From Planctomycetota bacterium (GTDB lineage Bacteria > Planctomycetota > B15-G4), in NCBI GenBank assembly GCA_029259695.1, contig JAJDEQ010000101.1, positions 1 through 64,000 of the forward strand: a DNA stretch of 64,000 bases, written 5' to 3'. The translations under genes and the position numbers were made by a program. A model generated the notes under the pieces. The model worked only from the letters and a program-made list of their open reading frames with translations. It was not told the origin of the DNA and did no database searches. This document shows, piece after piece, positions 33,140 to 41,410 of this stretch (position 1 is the stretch's first letter; each line of letters starts with the position of its first letter).

Positions 33140-33913
33140 CTACCAGTAGCGCTCGAAGTGCAGGTTCCCGGGTTGCTCCTGCGTGTGGTGCCGGAAGCCC
33201 AGGGGCTGCAGGTGCTGCTCGATGTCGTCCACCATGCTCGGGTTGCCGCACAGCATCACGTGGCACTGCGCGGGGTCGAGGGGCGTGCCGGCGTGCTGCT
33301 CGAAGGCCTCGGGCTGCAGCAGGAGCTGGGGTCGTCCCCGCAGTCCCTGCCAGTTCGAGTCGGCGGGCTCGCGGGTGACGGTGGGCAGGTACACGATCGA
33401 CGGGTCGTCCTGTGCGGCCTGTTCGAGCCACTTGCGGTAGCCCAGCTCGGGCGCGCTGCGGCACGTGTGCACCACGACGAAGCGTCGCCAGCGCTGCTGG
33501 CCCCGATTGGCGCGCAGCATGGACATGAAGGGTGCCAGGCCGGTCCCGCTGGCGACGGCCACGATGTCCTGGCCGGGCGGGATCGGGTCGAGCGTGAAGC
33601 GACCGAAGGCGCGGGCACCCAGGCCCACGGGGGAGCCGACGTCGAGCTGCCACAGCTTGCCGGTGAACGTCCCGTCATTCACGAGCTTGATGTAGAACTC
33701 GAACTGCTCGTCACCCGGTGCCGAAACGATGGAGTAGAACCGCTGCAACGGCTTGCCGTCGGGATCCTCGGGGTCGTCGATCAGCAGCGCAGCCGCCTGT
33801 CCCGGTTGGAAGGTCGGCAGGCTGCCGGCCGTCGGCGCGACCCGGAGGATGACGAGTCCCTCGGGGAGCTCTTGGCGGGCGGTGACTTCGGCGGGGATTC
33901 GATCGTCGCTCAT
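33140..33913 (-). CDS. ferredoxin/flavodoxin--NADP reductase
   Basis: A 257-aa flavoprotein of the Fpr class. The FAD domain carries RFYSIVSAP (the RxYS motif) and FGRFTLDP; the NADP domain has VAVASGTGLAPFMSMLR, the VVVHTCRSAPELGYRKWL strand, and HVMLCGNPSMVDDIEQHL near the C-terminus, which ends HFERYW with an aromatic residue stacking on FAD as in Fpr enzymes. It exchanges electrons between NADPH and ferredoxin or flavodoxin in the cytoplasm. A TACCAT box on the minus strand (33920-33925) ends only 6 bases from the ATG, suggesting a leaderless message. It is followed directly by the multihaem cytochrome gene, which would work on the other side of the membrane. Confidence 0.9.
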   Translation of the reverse strand: MSDDRIPAEVTARQELPEGLVILRVAPTAGSLPTFQPGQAAALLIDDPEDPDGKPLQRFYSIVSAPGDEQFEFYIKLVNDGTFTGKLWQLDVGSPVGLGARAFGRFTLDPIPPGQDIVAVASGTGLAPFMSMLRANRGQQRWRRFVVVHTCRSAPELGYRKWLEQAAQDDPSIVYLPTVTREPADSNWQGLRGRPQLLLQPEAFEQHAGTPLDPAQCHVMLCGNPSMVDDIEQHLQPLGFRHHTQEQPGNLHFERYW

Positions 33914-33980
33914 GGCGGGATGGTAGCGTGGCTCGCCCGCCGCTCGCCAGAAGCGGGACGCGAATCCCAACAAGTCTCGT

Positions 33981-34454
33981 ATGACCGACGCCGAACCTGT
34001 CGCCGATGCACCTGCTGCCGGCGCCCAGCCGATTGCCGATGCGGAACCTGCTGCGGGCGCCAGCTCGGCTGTCGATGCGGAACCCGCTGCGGGCGTCGAG
34101 GCGGTCGCTGATGCGGAACCCGCTGCGGGCGTCGAGCCGGTCGCCGCAGCCGAGTCCGTGCTCGAGCCGCTGATCCGCGAACGCAAGACCGAGCACGGCG
34201 TGTGGACCCGGATCGGGCTGCTGCTGGCCTCGGGCGTGTTCTTCGCGCTCGGCGTCGTGGGCTGGCTGGTGCCGGTGATCACCGGGGTGCCGTTCTACGT
34301 GCTGGGGTTCATCACGCTCGGCATGGCCAGCCGGCGGGTGGCCCACTTCGTCAACAGGCAGGAGGCGCGCCTGCCGCACAAGTACCGGGTGTTCCTGCGT
34401 CGCATCGGTCACCGTGCCAAACCGGTGGCCGAGGAGCGCGGCGGCGACAGCTGA
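33981..34454 (+). CDS. small membrane protein with 12-aa repeats at the N-terminus
   Basis: A 157-aa protein. The first 60 residues are acidic and Ala-rich, made of near-repeats of 12 residues built on DAEPAAGVEAV (about 34036-34146 in DNA, period 36 bp). The rest has two membrane helices (IGLLLASGVFFALGVVGWLVPVI and FYVLGFITLGMAS) followed by a basic tail (LPHKYRVFLRR), similar in arrangement to DUF454/PGPGW-type small membrane proteins. The family assignment is tentative. It is divergent from the reductase gene by 67 bp and convergent with the metallopeptidase gene, with tandem repeats and hairpins after its stop. Confidence 0.75.
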   Translation: MTDAEPVADAPAAGAQPIADAEPAAGASSAVDAEPAAGVEAVADAEPAAGVEPVAAAESVLEPLIRERKTEHGVWTRIGLLLASGVFFALGVVGWLVPVITGVPFYVLGFITLGMASRRVAHFVNRQEARLPHKYRVFLRRIGHRAKPVAEERGGDS

Positions 34455-34466
34455 GCGTCGCGGGGC

Positions 34467-34521
34467 GTGCCGGCGGCCCGGAAGTGCCGGCGGCCCGGAA
34501 GTGCCGGCGGGCCGGAAGTGC
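34467..34521. repeat. three tandem 17-bp GC-rich repeats
   Basis: Three head-to-tail copies of GTGCCGGCGGCCCGGAA: 34467-34483, 34484-34500 and, with one change, 34501-34517, followed by a partial GTGC. They lie just after the small membrane protein gene and before a strong hairpin. Confidence 0.9.
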
Positions 34522-34523
34522 AA

Positions 34524-34580
34524 CCGGCCGGCACCGCGCGAGGCGGTACCGGCCGGCTGGTCATGCGCCCCGGAGGGCGC
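34524..34580. terminator. double hairpin between convergent genes
   Basis: A 14-bp stem CCGGCCGGCACCGC (34524-34537) pairs with GCGGTACCGGCCGG (34543-34556), one mismatch and a 5-base loop. A second stem GCGCCC (34565-34570) pairs with GGGCGC (34575-34580). They sit between the convergent gene ends at 34454 and 34591, a bidirectional terminator arrangement. Confidence 0.65.
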
Positions 34581-34590
34581 GGCGCAAGGG

Positions 34591-37356
34591 TCAGAGTGAC
34601 TCGGTCATCTGACGCGTGCGGTAACGCTCGATCTCACCCTGGAGCCACGCGCCGTGGGCGGCGACCTGGGCGTCACCCGAACCGGCGAAGGCATCGCAGC
34701 GCGACGACGCGCGGGTCAGCATGCTGTCGAACAGCGACAGCGTGTCGGGGGTGTCGCTCGAACGCAGCACCCTGAACACCCGGTCCACGAAGCTGGCCTG
34801 GATGCGCCGGTCGTGCTCGTCGGGCGTGTTGCCGCCCCAGACCGCCTCGAAGGCCCGGTCGGCCACGTCGGTGGGAGCCAGGGCACCGTTCCAGTTGAAG
34901 CGCTGCTGAGCACCGAGCCGCTCGTACATGGACGGGCTCATGAGCATGGACAGGGGCACCGAACGGACGGAGTAGACCGCGTCGGGGATGGGGTCGAACG
35001 ACCACATGTCGAAGAAGCCGCCGCCCCAACTGCCGTACTTGCGGTTGGACATCAGCAACTGTTGTTCGTCCGGGATGCCGCCGTTCCAGGTCAGCCCCTT
35101 CTCGACCAGCAGGTCGAGCGCCCGGCGCTGCATGTCGGCCGGAACCGGCTCGATCGGCGGACGACCACCGTCCTGGCCCACCAGGTCGCGGTTGAGCGTG
35201 ATGCCGCCGATGTAGTTGCCCATGCCCCACAGGTTGCGCTGCATCAGGCTGGTCATGGCGCCGTAGTAGCGGGCGTACTCGTGGAACGCCTCACCGTCTT
35301 CGGCACCCTTGTCGAGCAGGCGACGGAAGCCCTCTTCGGCCAGCGCGAGCTGGCTGGCGCTGAAGGCCACCGGGTCCTTGCCCATGTCCCACACCGTGGC
35401 GAAGGCGTCGCCGTAGAAGCGGTCCTCGTCGGTGGCGTAGTCGAGCCCCGGCTCGGGCGAGCGTGAGGCGATGGCCGCCAGGCCGCCCGCGTCGTTGTTG
35501 CCGAACTCGGTGTAGCCGTACTCGACGGCCCAGATGTCATAGGCGCCGGGCGTGGAGGCGAAGAACTCGCCCTGGGGCTGACCCGGACCCGCGATGTTGA
35601 TCGCCGCGTAGTCCATGACCGAACCGAGCAGGCCGCGCTGGGCCGTCTCCGACACGTCGTGCAGGGCCGGACCGTCGCGCCAGGTGGACGACTTGAAGTT
35701 GTGCCGCAGGCCGAGCGTGTGCCCGACCTCGTGTGCCACCACTTCGGTCAGCATCGCCGCCAGGAACTCGTCGCTCTCGAAGTCCGGGTCGTCCAGGGCG
35801 AGCACGGCCATGGCCTGGGCCAGCATGTCCATGCGTTCATCGCCGGCCATCTGGCACATCCTCAGCGCGAGCTCGTCCTCGGGCGCCTGGGGGTTCAGGA
35901 TGCTCTGCGCCTTGGCGTCGAGCTGCTCCGGCGTCATCGAGGCGAGGCTCTGGATGTAGTTCTCGAAGCGGCGCTTGTAGCTGGTGAGGAACGACGCCTG
36001 CATGGTGATGTCGGCATCGAAGATCTCACCGGTGCGCGGATCGGTGCGCGACGGGCCGATGGCGAAGGTCACGCCCTCGTCAGCCGACCAACGCACGACC
36101 GAGTAACGCGTGTCGGCCGGATCCCAGTCGGCGTCCTCGGGCATCTGCTTGGCCACGATGCCGTTGCTGAAGCCGGCCTTGCGGAACGCCGGCTCCCACA
36201 TCTCGATGCCGGCCTTCACGGCGCCGCGCCACTTCTTGGGCGTCGAGTTCTCGATCCAGTAGGTGATCGGCTCGACCGGTTCGCTCACCTCGGCCGAGGG
36301 GTCCTTCTTCTGCAGGCGCCAGCGGTTGATGTAGCGCGTGACCGGGTCGTCCGACTCGAAGTCGAGCGCGTCCTTGCGGGTGGTCAGGAAGTAGCCCACG
36401 CGCTGATCCATCTTGCGCGGCTTGTAGCCGTCCGACGGGAGGGCGCACAGGGAGTGCCGGGTCTGCAGGATCGCGCCGCGACCGTCGGCCATGGTCGTGT
36501 TGCCGCCGGTGCGGGCACCGCGCATGACCAGGTCGAGCGAGATCTCGACGTTGTTCGGGAAGTTCGAGACCTTGGTGAACAGGCTCAGGTCCTTGGCCAC
36601 CGAGTACTTGCCGGGCATCCCGCGGGCGATCTGGAGGTTGTCGCCCAGGAAGTACGACCCGATGTCGATCAGGTAGCGGTCTTCGTCGTCGTTCTTGGCG
36701 ACCTTGTCGAAGCTCGCCAGGATGCTCTCGGAGGTGATCTCCGCCAGCATGCGCGCCTCGTGCGCGTCACCGGGCTCCATGTAGGCCGTGTTGTCGGCGA
36801 CCAGGACGATCTTCTTGTCGTTGCGCTTCGCGAAGCGCAGCACGTTCGAGTTGTCCCACAGCATGGCGCCGCGGTAGACCGAACCGTTGCCGGCGCCGCT
36901 GTTCAGCGCGCCTGCGTAGAGGAACGGCTTGCCGAGGCTCGACTCGTCGATCTCGAGCAGCAGCTTGCTCTCGCTGTGGTAGAGCGTGAGGAAGCCGACG
37001 GTCTTCTCCATCTCCTCGATGGTCTCGTCCCACTTCTTCTTGTTGGCTTCGCGCTCTTTCTTCTCCTTCTCTTCCTTCTCCTTGAGCTTCTTGGCCACGT
37101 CGTCTTCGGGCTCTTCGGCCTTCGAAGTCTGGCCCTTGCTCGCCTTGGCAGCTGCTGCGGCCTTGGCGGTTTCGGCAGCCTTGGCCGCGTCCGCGTCCTT
37201 GGCGTCGGCGCCGGCCACCTTGGCGGCGTCTTCGGCCGAGGCGTTGCCGCTGCCGAGCACGTCGGCAGCCTTGTCAGCGGCGCCGTCGGCCGTCGATTGG
37301 CAGCTGGCGACGAGCAGTGCTGCGCAGAGAGGAAGGAGGAAAGGGTACGAGCGCAT
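34591..37356 (-). CDS. exported zinc metallopeptidase (metzincin-like, DUF5117/DUF4953 type)
   Basis: A 921-aa protein with a lipobox ending LLVASC (Cys19), so a lipoprotein. Residues 25-110 are low-complexity Ala/Lys/Glu, including KEKEEKEKKEREANKK, likely a helical stalk. The central part matches the DUF5117 region, and the catalytic zinc motif HEVGHTLGLRH is at 542-552 with a downstream VMDYA Met-turn, as in EcxA-like metzincins of the DUF4953 family. It should degrade proteins or peptides outside the cytoplasm. The start ATG 37356 is preceded by GGGAGA. Length and domain order are normal for the family. Alternative naming is zinc-dependent metalloprotease. Confidence 0.9.
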   Translation of the reverse strand: MRSYPFLLPLCAALLVASCQSTADGAADKAADVLGSGNASAEDAAKVAGADAKDADAAKAAETAKAAAAAKASKGQTSKAEEPEDDVAKKLKEKEEKEKKEREANKKKWDETIEEMEKTVGFLTLYHSESKLLLEIDESSLGKPFLYAGALNSGAGNGSVYRGAMLWDNSNVLRFAKRNDKKIVLVADNTAYMEPGDAHEARMLAEITSESILASFDKVAKNDDEDRYLIDIGSYFLGDNLQIARGMPGKYSVAKDLSLFTKVSNFPNNVEISLDLVMRGARTGGNTTMADGRGAILQTRHSLCALPSDGYKPRKMDQRVGYFLTTRKDALDFESDDPVTRYINRWRLQKKDPSAEVSEPVEPITYWIENSTPKKWRGAVKAGIEMWEPAFRKAGFSNGIVAKQMPEDADWDPADTRYSVVRWSADEGVTFAIGPSRTDPRTGEIFDADITMQASFLTSYKRRFENYIQSLASMTPEQLDAKAQSILNPQAPEDELALRMCQMAGDERMDMLAQAMAVLALDDPDFESDEFLAAMLTEVVAHEVGHTLGLRHNFKSSTWRDGPALHDVSETAQRGLLGSVMDYAAINIAGPGQPQGEFFASTPGAYDIWAVEYGYTEFGNNDAGGLAAIASRSPEPGLDYATDEDRFYGDAFATVWDMGKDPVAFSASQLALAEEGFRRLLDKGAEDGEAFHEYARYYGAMTSLMQRNLWGMGNYIGGITLNRDLVGQDGGRPPIEPVPADMQRRALDLLVEKGLTWNGGIPDEQQLLMSNRKYGSWGGGFFDMWSFDPIPDAVYSVRSVPLSMLMSPSMYERLGAQQRFNWNGALAPTDVADRAFEAVWGGNTPDEHDRRIQASFVDRVFRVLRSSDTPDTLSLFDSMLTRASSRCDAFAGSGDAQVAAHGAWLQGEIERYRTRQMTESL

Positions 37357-37534
37357 GTGGGATCTCCCGGGGCGTGAGGACCTCGTAACTTATCAGAACC
37401 GCCTTGGGGCCGTCAGTCGGCGCGGCTCGTGGAGGTGTGGCGGGGTCGTGAAGTGCCGTCGAGCGCGGCCGGCGCGCGGACACAATCCGAGCACAATTGA
37501 ACGCTGGTCGGACCGCACAGGTCGCGGCGCGAAC

Positions 37535-39163
37535 TCAGCTGCCCATGTGCGGGTAGCGCCAATCGGTGGCCGGGACGAACGTCTCCTTGATCGTGCGCAC
37601 GCTCGTCCAGCGGATCAGGTTCAGCATCGATCCGGCCTTGTCGTTGGTGCCCGACGCACGGCTGCCGCCGAAGGGCTGCTGTCCCACGACGGCGCCGGTG
37701 GGCTTGTCGTTGATGTAGAAGTTGCCGGCGGTGTGGCGCAGGCGCGCAGCCACCGCGGCCACGGCGTGGCGATCCTGGGCGAAGACCGCTCCGGTGAGCG
37801 CGTAGGGCGAACTCGTGTCGCACAGGTCCAGGGCCTCGTCCAGGCGCACATCGTCGTAGGGCAGCACGGTGAGGATCGGGCCGAAGATCTCCTCGCACAT
37901 CGAAGCGGCCTTGGGGTCGGTCGTCTCGATCACGGTGGGTTGCACGAACCACCCGGTCGAGCGGTCGCACTCGCCTCCGGTGACGAACGAACACGATGGG
38001 TCGGCGCGGGCCTGGTCGATGTAGTGCTTGCACTTCTCGAACGACTTCTCGTCGATCACGGCGCACATGAAGTTGCTGAAGTCGGTGGGGTCGCCCATGC
38101 TGATGCGGCCCACTTCCTCGGCCAGGCGTTGCTTGACGTCGCCCCACAGGGAGCGGGGGATGAACGCACGCGACGCGGCGGAGCACTTCTGGCCCTGGTA
38201 CTCGAAGGCCCCGCGCAACAGCGCGGTCACCAGCGAGGGCACGTCCGCCGACGGGTGCGCGAAGACGAAGTCCTTGCCCCCGGTCTCACCGACGATGCGC
38301 GGGTAGCTGCGGTACGACGCGATGTTCTCGCCGATCGTGCGCCACATGGTCTGGAACGTCGGCGTGGAACCGGTGAAGTGCACTCCGGCCAGCTCGGGGT
38401 GGGCCAGCGCCGGCGTGCCGATGTCGGGGCCGCGTCCGGGCACGAAGTTGATCACGCCGGGCGGGAGTCCGGCCGCTTCCAGCAGCTCCATCACGGCGAA
38501 GTTCGACACGGCCGCCGTGGTGGCGGGCTTCCACAACGCCACGTTGCCCATCAGCGCGGGGGCCGTGGGCAGATTGCCGCCGATCGACGTGAAGTTGAAG
38601 GGCGTCACCGCGAACACGAAGCCCTCGAGGTTGCGGTACTCGCAGCGGTTCCACATGCCCGGCGCCGACTCGGGTTGCAGCGCCATGAGCTGTCGGGCGT
38701 AGCCGACGTTGAAGCGGAAGAAGTCGATCAGCTCGCAAGCCGCGTCGATCTCCGCCTGGAAGGCGGTCTTGCTCTGGCCCAGCATGGTGGCCGCGTTGAT
38801 GCGCGCACGCCACGGCCCGGCCAGCAGGTCGGCTGCCTTGAGGAAGACCGAGGCGCGGTCCTCGAACGATGCGCCGGCCCAACTCGCGCTCGCCGCCCGG
38901 CCCGCGGCCACCGCCTGCTCGACGTGCTCGGCGCCGGCGAGGTGGACGCGCCCCAGCACCCGCGACGTGTCGTGGGGCTCGGTCACGTCGAACAGGGCGC
39001 CGCTCTCCACGCGGCGGCCGCCGATGATCGCGGGGACCTCGATCGGCTCGGATCGCTGCCGGCCGAGTTCGGCCTCGAGGGTGGCCCGAACGGGGCTGCC
39101 GGGGGCGTAGGCCTCGATCGGCTCGTTGACGGGAATCGGGACTTCGGTGATGGCGTCGGTCAT
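37535..39163 (-). CDS. pruA: L-glutamate gamma-semialdehyde (1-pyrroline-5-carboxylate) dehydrogenase
   Basis: A 542-aa aldehyde dehydrogenase of the eukaryotic-type P5C dehydrogenase group. Active-site residues are visible as Glu293 in RIVGETGGKDFVFAHP and Cys327 in EYQGQKCSAASR; NAD contacts include AVTPFNFTSIGGN, NVALWKPA and GSTPTFQTMWR. The C-terminal TGAVVGQQPFGGSRASGTNDKAG is characteristic of this enzyme. It oxidises glutamate semialdehyde from proline or ornithine catabolism to glutamate in the cytoplasm with NAD. No proline dehydrogenase is in the window, so the PutA functions are split. A -35/-10 pair (CCGACA, 17 bp, TACAAT) ends 8 bases before the ATG, pointing to a nearly leaderless transcript. 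Confidence 0.93.
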   Translation of the reverse strand: MTDAITEVPIPVNEPIEAYAPGSPVRATLEAELGRQRSEPIEVPAIIGGRRVESGALFDVTEPHDTSRVLGRVHLAGAEHVEQAVAAGRAASASWAGASFEDRASVFLKAADLLAGPWRARINAATMLGQSKTAFQAEIDAACELIDFFRFNVGYARQLMALQPESAPGMWNRCEYRNLEGFVFAVTPFNFTSIGGNLPTAPALMGNVALWKPATTAAVSNFAVMELLEAAGLPPGVINFVPGRGPDIGTPALAHPELAGVHFTGSTPTFQTMWRTIGENIASYRSYPRIVGETGGKDFVFAHPSADVPSLVTALLRGAFEYQGQKCSAASRAFIPRSLWGDVKQRLAEEVGRISMGDPTDFSNFMCAVIDEKSFEKCKHYIDQARADPSCSFVTGGECDRSTGWFVQPTVIETTDPKAASMCEEIFGPILTVLPYDDVRLDEALDLCDTSSPYALTGAVFAQDRHAVAAVAARLRHTAGNFYINDKPTGAVVGQQPFGGSRASGTNDKAGSMLNLIRWTSVRTIKETFVPATDWRYPHMGS

Positions 39164-39171
39164 GGCGGCGG

Positions 39172-39200
39172 ATTGTAAGCATTCGCACCGGCGCTGTCGG
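39172..39200 (-). promoter_or_regulatory. sigma70-like promoter of the P5C dehydrogenase gene
   Basis: On the minus strand, -35 CCGACA (39195-39200) and -10 TACAAT (39172-39177) are separated by 17 bp, the ideal spacing. The -10 ends 8 bases before the ATG at 39163, so the message would be leaderless or nearly so. Confidence 0.5.
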
Positions 39201-39365
39201 CAGGCCGGCGCTCGTGGCGTCGGCCGCGCAACTTCCTGCCGCGGCGCGTCTTCAACTGGAGTCCCCGGTGCTTCAACTGGAGAGCCCGGTGCCCTAAAGT
39301 CGGGTCGGCGCGGGGCCGAAACGACTGCAGGCCCACGTGCCACCCGACAGCGAGACTCCTCACCC

Positions 39366-41372
39366 TTGAACCTGATACCTCGGCTCTCCCCGCGAGCGCT
39401 GGGCGCCCGTGCGATGCTCGTGATCGGCGTGGCCCTGCTGCTGGTCGGACCGCTCGTGGGCCCGGTCCGTGGCCTGGCCGCCGAGCTCAGCCCCAAGCAG
39501 CACAAGCAGATCGCCAAGCTCGAGAAGAAGCTGGCGAAGAAGCAGGTCAAGCACGGGCTGCAGTTCGGGAAGCTCGTGGCCGCCCAGGACGCGCTGTCCG
39601 CCGGGCAGGCCCAACTCGTGCTCGCGCAGGGCCTGGGTGACTCCACCCCGGCCGACGCCAAGGCCAAGAAGAAGGCGCTCAAGAAGGCCACCAAGAAGGT
39701 CAACGGGGCCGGCAAGAAGATCGCCAAGTGGAGCACCAAGCTCGACAAGAACGAGCTGGCGCAGGCGGCGATCGTGGACCTGATCGAGGCCATCGACCCC
39801 GAGCACTTCGGGTCCATCGCCAGTGCCGGTCCGTCGCTGGCCGCCGTGGGTGACGAAGACAAGGTGGTCTTCGAATGGACGCCGGTCGAGGGCGCCAGTC
39901 ACTACGTGCTGTATTGGAGTCTGGCGCCGGGCGTCAGCCCCGAGACGGGCACCCCGCGCGAGACGACGAACCTGAAGTACGGCATCGCGGGCGTGGGCGA
40001 CGAGACCGAGGTGTTCGGCGTGGTGGCCGCATTCGTCGACGCTGTCGCGTCGACGCCCAGCAACGAGGCCTCGGCCGCCAGTGACGCCGCCGCGCCGCCG
40101 CCACCGCCTCCGCCGCCGCCCCCCGGGCCCACCCAGTACGACCCCACCTGGGGCGACGTGGCACCCGGCCTGGTGTTGACCTTCGACCACGACGGCGGCC
40201 TCAGCGACGTGCAGAACGGCGCCAACCTCAAGTCCGCGATCCAGGCCCTGCAGCCCGGCGACCGGCTGGAGATCGGCAGCGGCACCTACTCGATCAACTC
40301 CTTCTTCCGGGTGGAGTTGCAGGGCACGTCCAACGCGCCGATCTGGATCGTCGCGCAGGCCGGCGCCGTACCCGTGATCACCCGCCCCGACGCCAACCAG
40401 AACGTGATCAACGTGGGCACGTCGACCCTGGGGTCGGCCCGCTACGTCGCCTTTCGCGGGCTGGAGTTCACCGGCGGCTCGGCCGGCATCCGCATCTACG
40501 GCGGCGACAACATCTGGATCGACGACTGCCACATCCACCACGTGGGTGAAGCCGGCATCACCGCCAACAGCGCCGACTCGCAGTTCCTGCACATCACCCG
40601 CAACGAGATCCACCACACGGCGGGTTACGGCGAGGGCATGTACCTGGGCGCCAACAACGCCGCCGTGATCATGAGCAACTCGGTCATCGCCCTGAACCAC
40701 GTGCACCACACGAACAGCGGGACGCTCCAGGGCGACGGCATCGAGATCAAGCAGGGGAGCTGGGGCAACTGGGTCGCCGAGAACGTGATCCACGACACGA
40801 AGTACCCAGCGCTGCTGCTCTACGGCACGGGCGGCGAGGCCGTGAACCTGGTGGAGCGCAACGTGCTGATCGGGAGCAACGACAACGTGCTCCAGGTCCA
40901 GGGCGAGGCGATCGTGCGCAACAACCTGATCATGAACGGGGCCACCGGCTTCCACAGCCACGACCACCAGGGTCAGACGCGCGACCTGCAGTTCGTGCAC
41001 AACACGATCGTCAACACCGGACGCGCCACGCGCATGAGCAACTGGAACGGTCGGCCCGGGATGGTCTTCGCCAACAACGCGGTCTACAGCCAGAGCAGCA
41101 ACTCGATCTACTTCCCGGGCGGTTCGGCCGGGGTGGACATCAGCGGCAACGTCGTGCTGGGCTCGGTCAGCGGCGCCTCGGTGGGCTACACGGCCGGCAA
41201 CGGCCTGGGCGACTTCGTCGACGCGAGCTGGGACGGCGCCAGCAGTGACGTGACGCCGGCGCCGGGCAGCCCGCTGATCGGTGCCGGCGACGGGGCCTTC
41301 GCCGTCGAGGAAGACATCTTCGGCGACGAGCGACAGGGCGCGCTCGACACGGGCTGCGTCGACGCCGACTGA
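39366..41372 (+). CDS. secreted right-handed beta-helix protein with Lys-rich N-terminus
   Basis: A 668-aa exported protein. With the TTG start at 39366 the signal peptide has Arg residues before MLVIGVALLLVGPLVG; ATG 39414 is an alternative that lacks a positive n-region. Residues about 38-140 are helical and very rich in Lys/Ala (KLEKKLAKKQVKHG). A fibronectin-like stretch (VVFEWTPVEGASHYVLYWS) precedes a run of ten prolines. The C-terminal 400 residues are a parallel beta-helix with NosD/pectate-lyase-like repeats (GLEFTGGSAGIRIYGGDNIWI, then HHVGEAGITANSADSQF) and end in the SPLIGAGD and DIFGDERQG motifs often seen in polysaccharide-active beta-helix proteins. Glycan lyase or epimerase activity is possible but unproven. 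Confidence 0.8.
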   Translation: MNLIPRLSPRALGARAMLVIGVALLLVGPLVGPVRGLAAELSPKQHKQIAKLEKKLAKKQVKHGLQFGKLVAAQDALSAGQAQLVLAQGLGDSTPADAKAKKKALKKATKKVNGAGKKIAKWSTKLDKNELAQAAIVDLIEAIDPEHFGSIASAGPSLAAVGDEDKVVFEWTPVEGASHYVLYWSLAPGVSPETGTPRETTNLKYGIAGVGDETEVFGVVAAFVDAVASTPSNEASAASDAAAPPPPPPPPPPGPTQYDPTWGDVAPGLVLTFDHDGGLSDVQNGANLKSAIQALQPGDRLEIGSGTYSINSFFRVELQGTSNAPIWIVAQAGAVPVITRPDANQNVINVGTSTLGSARYVAFRGLEFTGGSAGIRIYGGDNIWIDDCHIHHVGEAGITANSADSQFLHITRNEIHHTAGYGEGMYLGANNAAVIMSNSVIALNHVHHTNSGTLQGDGIEIKQGSWGNWVAENVIHDTKYPALLLYGTGGEAVNLVERNVLIGSNDNVLQVQGEAIVRNNLIMNGATGFHSHDHQGQTRDLQFVHNTIVNTGRATRMSNWNGRPGMVFANNAVYSQSSNSIYFPGGSAGVDISGNVVLGSVSGASVGYTAGNGLGDFVDASWDGASSDVTPAPGSPLIGAGDGAFAVEEDIFGDERQGALDTGCVDAD

Positions 41373-41397
41373 CGCTGCTTCGCGGGCTGCCGGACCC

Positions 41398-41403
41398 TAT
41401 ACT
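41398..41403 (+). promoter_or_regulatory. -10 box TATACT, near-leaderless start of the sulfatase gene
   Basis: TATACT (41398-41403) ends 7 bases before the ATG at 41411, so the predicted transcription start is at the start codon. The -35 region (CTGCTT) is poor. Confidence 0.4.
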
Positions 41404-41410
41404 CCCGGGC

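Noticed and set aside
33914..34282. An N-terminal extension of the ferredoxin reductase over the divergent gene
   Set aside because: The extension is the reverse translation of the neighbour's 36-bp repeats; the reductase fold begins at MSDDRIPAE with a promoter box just upstream.
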